Below are positions 56,463 to 64,000 of a stretch of DNA of 64,000 nucleotides, in pieces. The stretch lies in NCBI RefSeq assembly GCF_014192055.1, contig NZ_JACHXM010000005.1:101935-165934 (forward strand). The letters run 5' to 3'. This stretch comes from Halomonas organivorans (GTDB lineage Bacteria > Pseudomonadota > Gammaproteobacteria > Pseudomonadales > Halomonadaceae). Numbering within the stretch: the first letter of the stretch is position 1; every line of letters begins with the position of its first letter. Under the pieces are notes generated by a model that did not search any database, was not told where the DNA came from, and was given only the letters and a program-made list of their open reading frames with translations. A program made the translations under genes and the position numbers.

Positions 56463-57059
56463 CTAGTCGGCGCGGCGTTCGGCGCGCCTGACCGCCGCGG
56501 CAATCGAGGCGGCGACGTCATCCCAACTGTGCCCCAGGGCGCGTACCAGGGCAGGATAGCCGTCGCTGGCAAGCGGCGTGGCGACGCGAAACGCTGCGGT
56601 GTCCAGCAGCGTCTGGTCGGCGGCGAGCAGCTGCCAGCGTCCGGCGGCCACCGCCCGGCCGTCGGGCCGACCCTGGAAGCGTTCCACCGTCACCCGCAGT
56701 TGCAGGGGACCGGCCTGTGCGCCGGTCTCGCTGTCAAGCAGCACCCGGGTGTCGGGCAGCGCAGCGGCCAGGCGGTCGCGCAGGCCGCGCTCGAGCTGTC
56801 GACCCAGCGGCTCGGCCCAGCGGTGACCGCTGGCCTCGCGCAGGGTGATGTCGTCGAGCTGGACGATGATGCCTTCCGCGTCCAGGAACGGTGCCAGGCG
56901 CAGCGGGCGCAGCACCAGCACGTGGCTGGCCTCGGCGCCGGCGACGTCCGCGGCGGCGGCTTCCGGCAGGGCGTAGCGGGTCGCCGGCGTGCCGCCCAGG
57001 GCACAGCCGGTGAGCCACAGCAGCAGCATGAGGGAAAGCGGGGCACGCAGGGCGGTCAT
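56463..57059 (-). CDS. pqiC: PqiC, outer-membrane lipoprotein of the Pqi system
   Basis: A 198-residue lipoprotein (DUF330 / ABC-type transport auxiliary lipoprotein). The lipobox is LTGC (Cys19). Later segments TRYALPEAA and LRPLRLAPFLDAEGIIVQLD are family hallmarks. PqiC anchors the PqiB tunnel at the outer membrane. ATGA overlap of 4 bases with pqiB. Confidence 0.92.
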   Translation of the reverse strand: MTALRAPLSLMLLLWLTGCALGGTPATRYALPEAAAADVAGAEASHVLVLRPLRLAPFLDAEGIIVQLDDITLREASGHRWAEPLGRQLERGLRDRLAAALPDTRVLLDSETGAQAGPLQLRVTVERFQGRPDGRAVAAGRWQLLAADQTLLDTAAFRVATPLASDGYPALVRALGHSWDDVAASIAAAVRRAERRAD

Positions 57060-58738
57060 GGCGAAGTCCTTTCCGTCGGGGCTCTGGGTACGGGATCGCT
57101 GGCGTCCAGGCTGTCGAACAGCAGGGCGCCGGGAGTGTCGCCGAGACGGCGGGCCGTCGGCTGGAGATCGCGCAGCAGCCGCTCGAGCTGATCGAGGGTC
57201 TCTGTCAGGTCGCGGTAGGCCGGGGCGCCGGGCGAGACGCCTTCGAGGGTGTCTCGCAGCGTGGACAAGGTGGCGTTGAGCTCGCCCGGCAAGGCCCGGG
57301 TTTCGGGGTCGTCTAGCAGCGTCTGGACGCCTGCGGTGAGCTGGCGGACCTGCTCCAGGGTAGCCTCGGAGGTGGCAAGGTTGCGCTGCAGGCCGGAGAG
57401 GATGGGCTCGAGCTCCAGGTCATTGAGCTTGTCGAGCAGGGCGGTGACCTGGGCCTGGATCTGGGCCAGCCCCCCGGAGGTGGTGGGGAACACGGGCCGC
57501 TCGGCGAAGGTCTCGGCCTGGTAGTCGTCGGCGCGCTGCGGGTCCAGCCCGAGGTCGACGAACAGCGCCCCGGTCAGCAGGTTGCCGCTCTTCAGCGAGG
57601 CGCGCAGGCCACGCCGGAACAGCCGTTCGAAGCGGGCGCGCCAGGCCTCGAGATCCAGCGTCTGGCTGTCGATGCCGAGGCGCTGGGGCTCGATGCGGAT
57701 CAGCACCGGAATCGCCAGCCGTGCATCGCGGTCGGGCTGGGGAGCGGTGAAGTTCCATGGCACGCTGGCCACGGTGCCGACCCGCACGCCGCGGAACTCG
57801 ACCGGAGCGCCGCGGGACAGGCCGCGCACCGTATCCTCGATCAACAGCACGTACTCCAGGTAGCGGTCGAAGGTGCCCTGGCGGGCGCTGTCTTCGTCGG
57901 CGTAGAGGGTGAAGGTGGTGTCGGGTTCGGCGGTGACGCCGCGGGGCAGGTCTTCGGGCACGCCGAAGGTGACGCCGCCGCTGAACATCGCTTCCAGCGA
58001 CTCGAGCTTGACGCGCACGCCCTCGGAGTCCAGCCGCAGGTCGACGCCGCTGGTGGTCCAGAAGCGCGTGTTCTCGGTGACCAGTCGGTGGTAGGGGCTC
58101 TCGATGAAGATGCGGTGATGCATGCGTCGGGTCTCGACGTCGAAGTCGGCTTCTTCGACGCGTCCCACCGTGAAGCCCTGGTAGGTGACCGGGTCGCCGA
58201 CGCTGAGCGAATTACCCACCTGGCTGAGCAGGTTGATGCGCAGACCCTCTGCGCCGGGCGGCGCCACCGGGGGCTGTTCGCTGACCGCGAACTCGCGCGC
58301 CTCCTCCTCGCTCTTGCCGGGCTCGAGCTGCAGGTAGGCGCCCGACAGCACGGTGTTGAGGCCGCTGATGCCCTCGCGACCGATGCGCGGCTTGACCACC
58401 CAGAAGGTACTGTCTTCGACCAGCATCGGTGCGGCCTCGGGTTTCATGCGGGCGGTGATCACCACCTGGGAGAGGTCTTCCGAGAGATTGACCGATTCCA
58501 CTTGGCCGATCTCCACGTTGCGGGTCTTGATCAGGGTGCTGCCGGCCTCGATGCCGTCGGCGCTCTGCATGGTCAGGGTGATCAGCGGACCACGCCCGAG
58601 GTAGCTGTCATAGACCAGCCAGGCGCCGATCAGCAGCGCCACGATCGGCACGATCCAGATCGGTGATAACGGTGCCTGGCGGGTGGCCCGGGCGCGGTGC
58701 TCGTCCTCTGGCGCAGCGTCGCGGGGGGTATCGTTCAT
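57056..58738 (-). CDS. pqiB: PqiB, MCE-domain intermembrane transport protein
   Basis: A 560-residue inner-membrane-anchored periplasmic protein. One helix (IWIVPIVALLIGAWLVYDSY, about 27-46) is followed by three MCE/MlaD domains (about 47-140, 160-270, 285-400) and a long C-terminal helical region (about 420-530), which forms a tunnel across the periplasm for lipids. Repeats such as KTRNVEIGQVESVNLS, TYQGFTVGRVEEADFD and EFRGVRVGTVASVPWN mark the three MCE units. 4-base overlaps with both neighbours. Confidence 0.95.
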   Translation of the reverse strand: MNDTPRDAAPEDEHRARATRQAPLSPIWIVPIVALLIGAWLVYDSYLGRGPLITLTMQSADGIEAGSTLIKTRNVEIGQVESVNLSEDLSQVVITARMKPEAAPMLVEDSTFWVVKPRIGREGISGLNTVLSGAYLQLEPGKSEEEAREFAVSEQPPVAPPGAEGLRINLLSQVGNSLSVGDPVTYQGFTVGRVEEADFDVETRRMHHRIFIESPYHRLVTENTRFWTTSGVDLRLDSEGVRVKLESLEAMFSGGVTFGVPEDLPRGVTAEPDTTFTLYADEDSARQGTFDRYLEYVLLIEDTVRGLSRGAPVEFRGVRVGTVASVPWNFTAPQPDRDARLAIPVLIRIEPQRLGIDSQTLDLEAWRARFERLFRRGLRASLKSGNLLTGALFVDLGLDPQRADDYQAETFAERPVFPTTSGGLAQIQAQVTALLDKLNDLELEPILSGLQRNLATSEATLEQVRQLTAGVQTLLDDPETRALPGELNATLSTLRDTLEGVSPGAPAYRDLTETLDQLERLLRDLQPTARRLGDTPGALLFDSLDASDPVPRAPTERTSP

Positions 58739-60081
58739 GCGGTAGCTTCCTCGTCCGCGGTGGAGTCAGGGTCCGGGCCATCCCAGATCAGTCGGGGGTC
58801 GAAGGTCATGGCAGCGAGCATGGTCAGCACCACCACGCTGCCGAAGGCCAGGGCCGCGGGGCCGGGTTCGACCGCCATCAGATTGCCGGCGCGGATCAGC
58901 GCCACCAGGATGGCGACCACGAAGATGTCGACCATCGACCAGCGGCCGATGAATTCGGTCAGTCGGTACAGCCGGGTGCGCACCGGCGCCCTGAGTTCGT
59001 GGGCGCGCGGGGCCACCAGGCACAGCCAGGCCAGCGCCATCAGCTTGCCCAGCGGCACGATGACGCTGGCGACCAGGATGACCAGGGCCACCGGCCAGGA
59101 GCCCATCTCGATCAACTCGACGATGCCACCGACGATGGTGTTGGGGCTAGCTCGCCCCAGGCTGACGGTGGTCATGATCGGGTAGACGTTGGCGGGCACG
59201 TACAGGACCGCGGCGGCGGCGAGCAGCGCCCAGGTACGCTGCAGGCTGTGGGGGCGCCGGGCATGCAGCGGCTCGCCGCAGCGTTGGCAGTTGCCATGTC
59301 CCTTGTCATCGAGCCGGTTGACCAGGCCGCAGGTATGGCAGCCGGTGAGGCCCTGGGGCGCGGCGGTACGGCCGGTCTGGCTGCCCTCCGGGGCGGGAGG
59401 CTCCCCGGCCAGGGCGAACCACAGCCAGTCGCGGTCCACCGACTGGGTGGTGGCGAGCAGCAGCACGGCGAAGGCGCCGAAGGCCCAGAAGGAGGGCCCC
59501 AGCTCGACATGGGCCAGGCCGGCGATCTTGATCAGGCTGACCAGGGTGCCGATCAGGAAGACGTCGGCCATCATCCAGGGCTCCAGATGGGTCAGCGCAC
59601 GGGTCAGGCTGCGGCCCCCCGCGGGTGGCGATCCGCGCAGCAGCCCGATCTGCAGCCACGCCACGCCGAGCAGGTAGAGGGCCGGGAGTACCAGGGTGGT
59701 CAGCAACACGGCGATGGCCACCACGGGTTCGTGGTGGCCGATCAGGTCGGTGGCGGTCTGGGTTAGTTCGATGCGATTGCCGACGCCGCGCACGCTGAAA
59801 CCAAGAAAGGGGAACGCCACCGCCATGGCCAGCGTGGCCAGGGCCGCCAGGGCCAGGGCCAGGCTGCGCTGGGCCGGATAGCGGTGGCGGCGCACCTCGG
59901 CATGGCCGCAGCGCGGGCATACCGCCTGCTCACCAGAGTGCAGGGGTGGCAGCGCCATCAGCCAATCGCACTCGTGGCAGGCCCGCAGGCGACGACGGGT
60001 ACTCCGTGTCTCCGGCGGGGCACGGTCGACGTAGGGAGCCTGGGTGGGCAGGGTGAGATGGCGAAAGGCCGGCCTTGGCAC
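58735..60081 (-). CDS. pqiA: PqiA, inner-membrane protein of the Pqi system
   Basis: A 448-residue membrane protein made of two similar halves. Each half begins with a zinc-ribbon-like pair, CHECD...CPRCG and CHTCG...CQRCG, and continues with four membrane helices. The helix-capping motif WMMADVFLIGTLVSLIKIA in the first half corresponds to WSMVDIFVVAILVALIRAG in the second. It starts at GTG, 11 bases from an AGGAGG. First gene of pqiABC, which maintains envelope lipids and is stress-inducible in E. coli. Confidence 0.93.
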   Translation of the reverse strand: MPRPAFRHLTLPTQAPYVDRAPPETRSTRRRLRACHECDWLMALPPLHSGEQAVCPRCGHAEVRRHRYPAQRSLALALAALATLAMAVAFPFLGFSVRGVGNRIELTQTATDLIGHHEPVVAIAVLLTTLVLPALYLLGVAWLQIGLLRGSPPAGGRSLTRALTHLEPWMMADVFLIGTLVSLIKIAGLAHVELGPSFWAFGAFAVLLLATTQSVDRDWLWFALAGEPPAPEGSQTGRTAAPQGLTGCHTCGLVNRLDDKGHGNCQRCGEPLHARRPHSLQRTWALLAAAAVLYVPANVYPIMTTVSLGRASPNTIVGGIVELIEMGSWPVALVILVASVIVPLGKLMALAWLCLVAPRAHELRAPVRTRLYRLTEFIGRWSMVDIFVVAILVALIRAGNLMAVEPGPAALAFGSVVVLTMLAAMTFDPRLIWDGPDPDSTADEEATA

Positions 60082-60189
60082 GGCGATGGCGTCCTCCTGA
60101 CGATCAACGGCATTGTCTGAAGTGTGTCACGTTGACGCGGGGGGCACCATAGTCAACCATGCGTGCCTCAATGTTCTGATGGAGACACC

Positions 60190-61176
60190 ATGATGCTTCC
60201 CGCCCTGGCGGTGGTGGCAGGTCTGATCCTGCTGGTCTGGAGCGCCGAGCGCTTCGTCGACGGTGCGGCGGCGACGTCTGCGCGACTCGGTCTTTCCCCC
60301 TTGTTGATCGGCATGCTGGTCATTGGCTTCGGCACCTCAGCGCCGGAGCTGGTGGTCTCGGCCATCGCCGCCAGCCAGGGCAATCCCGGGCTGGCGCTGG
60401 GCAACGCCTACGGCTCGAACATCGCCAACATCGGCATGATCCTGGGCCTGGTGGCGCTGATCTCGCCGCTGGCGGTGCATTCCAGCGTGATCCGCCGCGA
60501 ACTGCCGGTGCTGGGTGGGGCGACGCTGCTGTCGGCAGTGCTGATGATCGGCGGCATGATCGGCCGGTTGGAGGGCGTACTGCTGCTGGTCGTGCTGGCG
60601 GCCTTCATGGTCTATAGCGTCGTCCAGGGGCTGCGCGACGGCAGCGACCCGCTGTCGTCCGACACCGAGACCGACCTGGCCTCTCACCCCATGTCGCTCA
60701 AGGTCGCCCTGGCCTGGACGGCGCTTGGGCTGGTGCTGCTGGTGGCAAGCTCCAGGCTGCTGGTGTGGGGGGCGGTGTCCATCGCCCAGAGCCTGGGCGT
60801 CAGTGACCTGGTGATCGGCCTGACCGTGGTGGCGGTAGGCACCTCGCTGCCCGAACTGGCGTCTTCGGTCAGTGCCCTGCGCCGGCGCGAGCATGACCTG
60901 GTGCTGGGCAACGTGGTGGGGTCGAACCTGTTCAACACCCTGGGCGTGGTGGGGCTCGCCGCGGTGATCGCGCCCATCGAGGCCGGCCGTGAAGTGCTGC
61001 TGCGCGACTGGAGCCTGATGACCGCGATGACGGTCATGATGGTGGTCTTCGCCATGGGCTGGCGTGGCCGTCCGGGGCGCATCAACCGCGTCGAGGGCGG
61101 TGCCCTGCTGGCCATGTACGTCGCCTATCTCGGTTTCATGGTCCACCTGGTGGTGACCGGCGCCCCGACGGCCTGA
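60190..61176 (+). CDS. Calcium/sodium antiporter (YrbG/CaxA family)
   Basis: A 328-residue cation exchanger with ten membrane helices in two inverted halves. The alpha repeats carry the ion-binding motifs: GFGTSAPELVVS with GNAYGSNIANIG, and AVGTSLPELASS with GNVVGSNLFNTLG. The ATG follows GGAGACACC; the adjacent ATG codon is an alternative. It is divergent from pqiA. In a halophile it may handle Na and Ca, but the direction cannot be told from sequence. Confidence 0.9.
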   Translation: MMLPALAVVAGLILLVWSAERFVDGAAATSARLGLSPLLIGMLVIGFGTSAPELVVSAIAASQGNPGLALGNAYGSNIANIGMILGLVALISPLAVHSSVIRRELPVLGGATLLSAVLMIGGMIGRLEGVLLLVVLAAFMVYSVVQGLRDGSDPLSSDTETDLASHPMSLKVALAWTALGLVLLVASSRLLVWGAVSIAQSLGVSDLVIGLTVVAVGTSLPELASSVSALRRREHDLVLGNVVGSNLFNTLGVVGLAAVIAPIEAGREVLLRDWSLMTAMTVMMVVFAMGWRGRPGRINRVEGGALLAMYVAYLGFMVHLVVTGAPTA

Positions 61177-61381
61177 GGAGGCGCTGCGACAACGCGACAC
61201 AGACGGCGGATCGACCGGGGCGCGCTATGATGGCCTCGGCTGCTTGCCTCGGTCGGAAGGGTATCGGCTAGGCTGATGCAGGCAAGGGAAGAATGCGGCT
61301 GGGGTGACCGTGCCTCGTCGACAAGAGCACGTTAGTGCCGACGCATTCAGATCATCGATCCGCAGGAACGAGGTGTGCCTC

Positions 61382-62791
61382 ATGGAGCTGGATCCTCTGC
61401 TGCTGTCGCGGCTGCAGTTTGCCTTCGTGGTGTCCTTCCACGCCATTTTCCCGGTCTTCACGATCGGGTTGGCGTCCTATCTGGCCGTGCTCAATGGCCT
61501 GTTCTATCGCACCGGCAACCAGGCCTGGGAGCGCCTGGCGATCTTCTGGACCCGGGTATTCGCCGTGGTGTTCGGCATGGGCGTGGTGTCGGGCATCGTG
61601 ATGTCCTTCCAGTTCGGTACCAACTGGAGCAACTTCGCCCTGGCGGCGTCCAACTTCCTGGGCCCGATGCTCAGCTACGAGGTGGTCACCGCCTTCTTCC
61701 TGGAGGCCGCCTTCCTCGGCGTGCTGCTGTTCGGCCGTGGCAAGGTGCCGCAGGGCGTGCATCTCTTCGCCTCGATCATGGTCGCCGTCGGCACCTTCAT
61801 CTCGGCGTTCTGGATCCTCGCCGCCAACAGTTGGATGCAGACCCCGGCGGGCACGGAACTGATCGATGGGCGTTTCCACGTCACCGACTGGAGCGAGGCG
61901 ATCTTCAATGCCTCCTTCCCCTATCGATTCGCCCACATGGTCCTGGCGTCCTTCCTGACCGGCGGTTTCGTGGTTGCCGGGGTCAGTGCCTGGTACCTGC
62001 TGTTCGGCCGGGATCCCGCCGCCAATCGCAAGGCGTTTTCCATGTGCCTGTGGCTGCTGTTGGTGCTGGCGCCGGCCCAGGCGCTGGTGGGGGATGCCCA
62101 TGGGCTCAATACCCTGGAACACCAGCCCACCAAGGTGGCGGCCATGGAGGGCAACTGGGAGACTCAGTCCCGCACGCCGCTGCTGCTGTTCGCCTGGCCC
62201 GACAAGACCGCTCAGGAGAATCGCCTGGAGCTCGGCATTCCGGGGCTCGCCAGCCTGATTCTGACCCATCACCTGGACGGCGAGGTGCCGGGACTCAGCG
62301 AGGTGCCGCCGGAGGAGCAGCCGCCGGTATGGCTGGTGTTCTGGTCGTTCCGAGTCATGGTCGCCATGGGCATGGCGATGATCGCCGCGGCCCTGATCGG
62401 ACTGTGGCTGCGGGCCAAGGGCCGGCTGTATGACCACCGCGGCTTCCTGCAGTTCATGCGGCTGATGACGGTCGCGCCCTTCCTGGCGGTGCTCGCCGGC
62501 TGGTTCGTCACCGAGACCGGCCGTGCGCCCTGGCTGGTGTACGGCATCATGACCCAGGCCGAGGCGGTGACGCCGTCGCTGACCGGCGGCATGGCGCTGT
62601 TCAGCCTGATTGGCTACGGGCTGGTCTATGCCGTGGTGTTCTACGCCGGGATTCTCTACCTGACCCGGGTGGTGCGCCAGGGCATGCTGCCCGAGCCACC
62701 CCACGACGACGAGGTCGAGCGACCCAAGCGGCCGCTGTCCGCCGCCCACGTGCCCTTCGAGGACGCCGCCAACCAGCCGGGAAGGAGCTGA
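61382..62791 (+). CDS. cioA: Cytochrome bd-type quinol oxidase subunit I, CIO type
   Basis: A 469-residue subunit of the bd oxidase that reduces oxygen to water with quinol. The opening MELDPLLLSRLQFAFVVSFH and the short Q-loop (HGLNTLEHQPTKVAAMEGNW to about residue 300) resemble the cyanide-insensitive oxidase CioA of Pseudomonas more than the long-Q-loop E. coli CydA. The heme ligand His near the N terminus (FVVSFHAIFP) and the GRAPWLVYG motif are present. Three bases separate it from cioB. The 205 bases upstream show no clear promoter. Confidence 0.93.
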   Translation: MELDPLLLSRLQFAFVVSFHAIFPVFTIGLASYLAVLNGLFYRTGNQAWERLAIFWTRVFAVVFGMGVVSGIVMSFQFGTNWSNFALAASNFLGPMLSYEVVTAFFLEAAFLGVLLFGRGKVPQGVHLFASIMVAVGTFISAFWILAANSWMQTPAGTELIDGRFHVTDWSEAIFNASFPYRFAHMVLASFLTGGFVVAGVSAWYLLFGRDPAANRKAFSMCLWLLLVLAPAQALVGDAHGLNTLEHQPTKVAAMEGNWETQSRTPLLLFAWPDKTAQENRLELGIPGLASLILTHHLDGEVPGLSEVPPEEQPPVWLVFWSFRVMVAMGMAMIAAALIGLWLRAKGRLYDHRGFLQFMRLMTVAPFLAVLAGWFVTETGRAPWLVYGIMTQAEAVTPSLTGGMALFSLIGYGLVYAVVFYAGILYLTRVVRQGMLPEPPHDDEVERPKRPLSAAHVPFEDAANQPGRS

Positions 62792-62794
62792 GAC

Positions 62795-63796
62795 ATGGAA
62801 ATCTTCGATCTGACGCTGATCTGGGCCGGCATCATCGGCTTCGGCGTGATCATGTACGTGCTGATGGACGGCTTCGATCTGGGAGTGGGCATCCTGTTTC
62901 CCTTTGCCCCCGACGAGGACAGCCGCGATGTGATGATGAACTCGGTGGCGCCGATCTGGGACGGCAACGAGACCTGGCTGGTGCTCGGCGGGGCCGGGCT
63001 TCTGGCGGCTTTCCCGGTGGTCTACTCGGTGTTCCTGCCGGCGCTCTACATCGGGGTCTTCCTGATGCTGGCGGGGCTGATCTTCCGGGGCATCGCTTTC
63101 GAGTTCCGCTTCAAGTCGCACCGCAATCGCCACTGGTGGAACCGTGCCTTTTGCTGGGGCTCCACGGTGGCCGCCTTCGCCCAGGGGGCGGTGGTCGGTG
63201 CCTACATCCAGGGCTTCGCCGTCGAGGACTTCGTCTACGTGGGCGGCGCCCTGGACTGGCTGACGCCCTTCACCGTGCTCACCGGCCTCGGGCTGGTGGC
63301 CGGCTATGCGTTGCTCGGCGTCACCTGGTTGATCATGAAGACCGAGGGCCATATCCAGGAGTGGGCCTATCGGCTGGCGCCGCGCCTGCTGATCGCGGTG
63401 CTGGCGGTGTTCGCCATCATCAGCCTGTGGACGCCCTTCGTCGACGAGGCGGTGCGCGAGCGCTGGTTCGGCCATCTGTACCTGATCTGGATCTTCCCTG
63501 TGCTGGCGCTGCTCTGCGCCTACTGGCTGTGGCGCTCGGTGCAGGCGCGCCGCGAGGGCCAGCCGTTCATCGCCACCCTCGGAGTGTTCGTGTTCACTTA
63601 CCTGGGGCTGGTGGTCAGCAAATGGCCGGTGATCGTGCCGCCGAACTACACCCTGTGGGACGTTGCCTCGGCGCCGGAATCGCAGCTCTTCCTGCTGCTC
63701 GGCATGCTGTTCGTGATTCCCATCGTGCTGGCCTACACCGCCTGGAGCTACTGGGTGTTCCGCGGCAAGGTCCGCGTGGGCGAGGGGTATCACTGA
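62795..63796 (+). CDS. cioB: Cytochrome bd-type quinol oxidase subunit II
   Basis: A 333-residue membrane partner of CioA with eight or nine helices. Family blocks: MDGFDLGVGILFPF, SVAPIWDGNETWLVLGGAGL and YVGGALDWLTPFTV. Overlap-free but only 3 bases after cioA, followed 4 bases later by the exporter gene cydD needed for bd oxidase assembly. Confidence 0.94.
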   Translation: MEIFDLTLIWAGIIGFGVIMYVLMDGFDLGVGILFPFAPDEDSRDVMMNSVAPIWDGNETWLVLGGAGLLAAFPVVYSVFLPALYIGVFLMLAGLIFRGIAFEFRFKSHRNRHWWNRAFCWGSTVAAFAQGAVVGAYIQGFAVEDFVYVGGALDWLTPFTVLTGLGLVAGYALLGVTWLIMKTEGHIQEWAYRLAPRLLIAVLAVFAIISLWTPFVDEAVRERWFGHLYLIWIFPVLALLCAYWLWRSVQARREGQPFIATLGVFVFTYLGLVVSKWPVIVPPNYTLWDVASAPESQLFLLLGMLFVIPIVLAYTAWSYWVFRGKVRVGEGYH

Positions 63797-63800
63797 GACG

Positions 63801-64000
63801 ATGGCGCAGGCATCGACATCGCGCGCCTGGCTTGCCGGCCTGGCGCGCGCCGAAAGAGGGCGGCTGGGCCTGGCCGTCGCCTGCGGCCTGGTCGCCGGCG
63901 TCAGCACCATGGCCCAACTGGCCCTGCTGGCCTGGCTGGTCACGGCGTTGCTGGTGGAGGGGAGGGAACTCACCTCGCTGGTGACCCCTTTTGCCGTCCT
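63801..64000 (+). CDS. cydD: CydD, thiol reductant ABC exporter subunit, N-terminal fragment
   Basis: Only 66 codons are in the window. They start MAQASTSRAWLAGLARAERG and continue with a membrane helix of the type seen at the start of CydD (LAVACGLVAGVSTMAQLALL). CydDC exports cysteine and glutathione and is required for bd oxidase assembly, and the position 4 bases after cioB supports the call. Confidence 0.75.
   Translation, partial: MAQASTSRAWLAGLARAERGRLGLAVACGLVAGVSTMAQLALLAWLVTALLVEGRELTSLVTPFAV

Noticed and set aside
61352..63973. Long reverse-strand frame (873 codons) opposite cioAB
   Set aside because: It spans several genes and intergenic gaps, is dominated by His, Gln, Asp and Arg, and has no ribosome site. 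It is a shadow of well-supported forward genes.

Overview
The window is a contiguous piece of a high-GC gammaproteobacterial chromosome, most likely Halomonadaceae (Halomonas-like). That is an inference from base composition, from gene content typical of the group (a Rhizobium-type glycerol ABC importer, a CIO-type bd oxidase, imelysin genes) and from protein sequences that resemble Halomonas and Pseudomonas homologues. Genes are densely packed on both strands. I see no rRNA, tRNA, insertion sequence, prophage or CRISPR array. Nearly all of the content is chromosomal housekeeping or metabolism.

Layout. 1-3250: the start of a GAF-domain gene and a reverse-strand methionine importer, metNIQ. 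Its leader carries a sigma70 promoter, a SAM-II-type riboswitch and an intrinsic terminator. A dispersed repeat lies on each side of metQ. 3450-8070: riboflavin synthase, then a nucleobase salvage and repair cluster (NCS2 purine permease, apt, gpt, ung, upp). 8160-16270: a probable glycerol uptake operon, glpSTPQUV, followed by glpD, with a GlpR-like operator upstream. 16366-20172: uracil permease, then glutaryl-CoA dehydrogenase with a class III CoA-transferase, i.e. the end of lysine/glutarate catabolism. 20216-25200: a reverse-strand operon of two imelysin proteins, a di-heme peroxidase-like protein and a DUF1513 protein, behind Fur-like sites. 25262-28703: PEP synthase and its regulator, divergently transcribed. 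28841-33166: a CigR-like protein, an atypical Lon-family protease with a stress-protein-like partner, and a small membrane protein.

33187-41010 (reverse): a membrane GDPD phosphodiesterase, a sensory GGDEF-EAL protein, an RraA homologue and aconitase B. 41257-46282 (forward): a DUF1289 protein, MiaE, and a 1299-residue SARP-like ATPase regulator carrying a degenerate cyclase domain. 46407-48847 (reverse): a cysteine-cluster protein and the queuosine genes queD, queE and queC. Next come an array of thirteen 7-bp repeats and the tRNA-hydroxylation gene trhP. 50715-60081: small proteins, L-asparaginase I, an MFS transporter, two unknown proteins, RhlE and the pqiABC lipid-trafficking operon. 60190-64000: a Ca/Na antiporter, cioAB and the start of cydD.

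Functional links. The glp importer, GlpD and possibly the GDPD phosphodiesterase all feed glycerol-3-phosphate metabolism, and PEP synthase would allow gluconeogenesis from the products. MiaE, QueC/D/E and TrhP make this a region rich in tRNA modification of the anticodon loop. The strongest non-coding signals are the SAM-II leader of metN, the Fur-like sites and the GlpR-like operator. The strongest protein-level oddity is the complementary loss of motifs in the two Glp ATPases.
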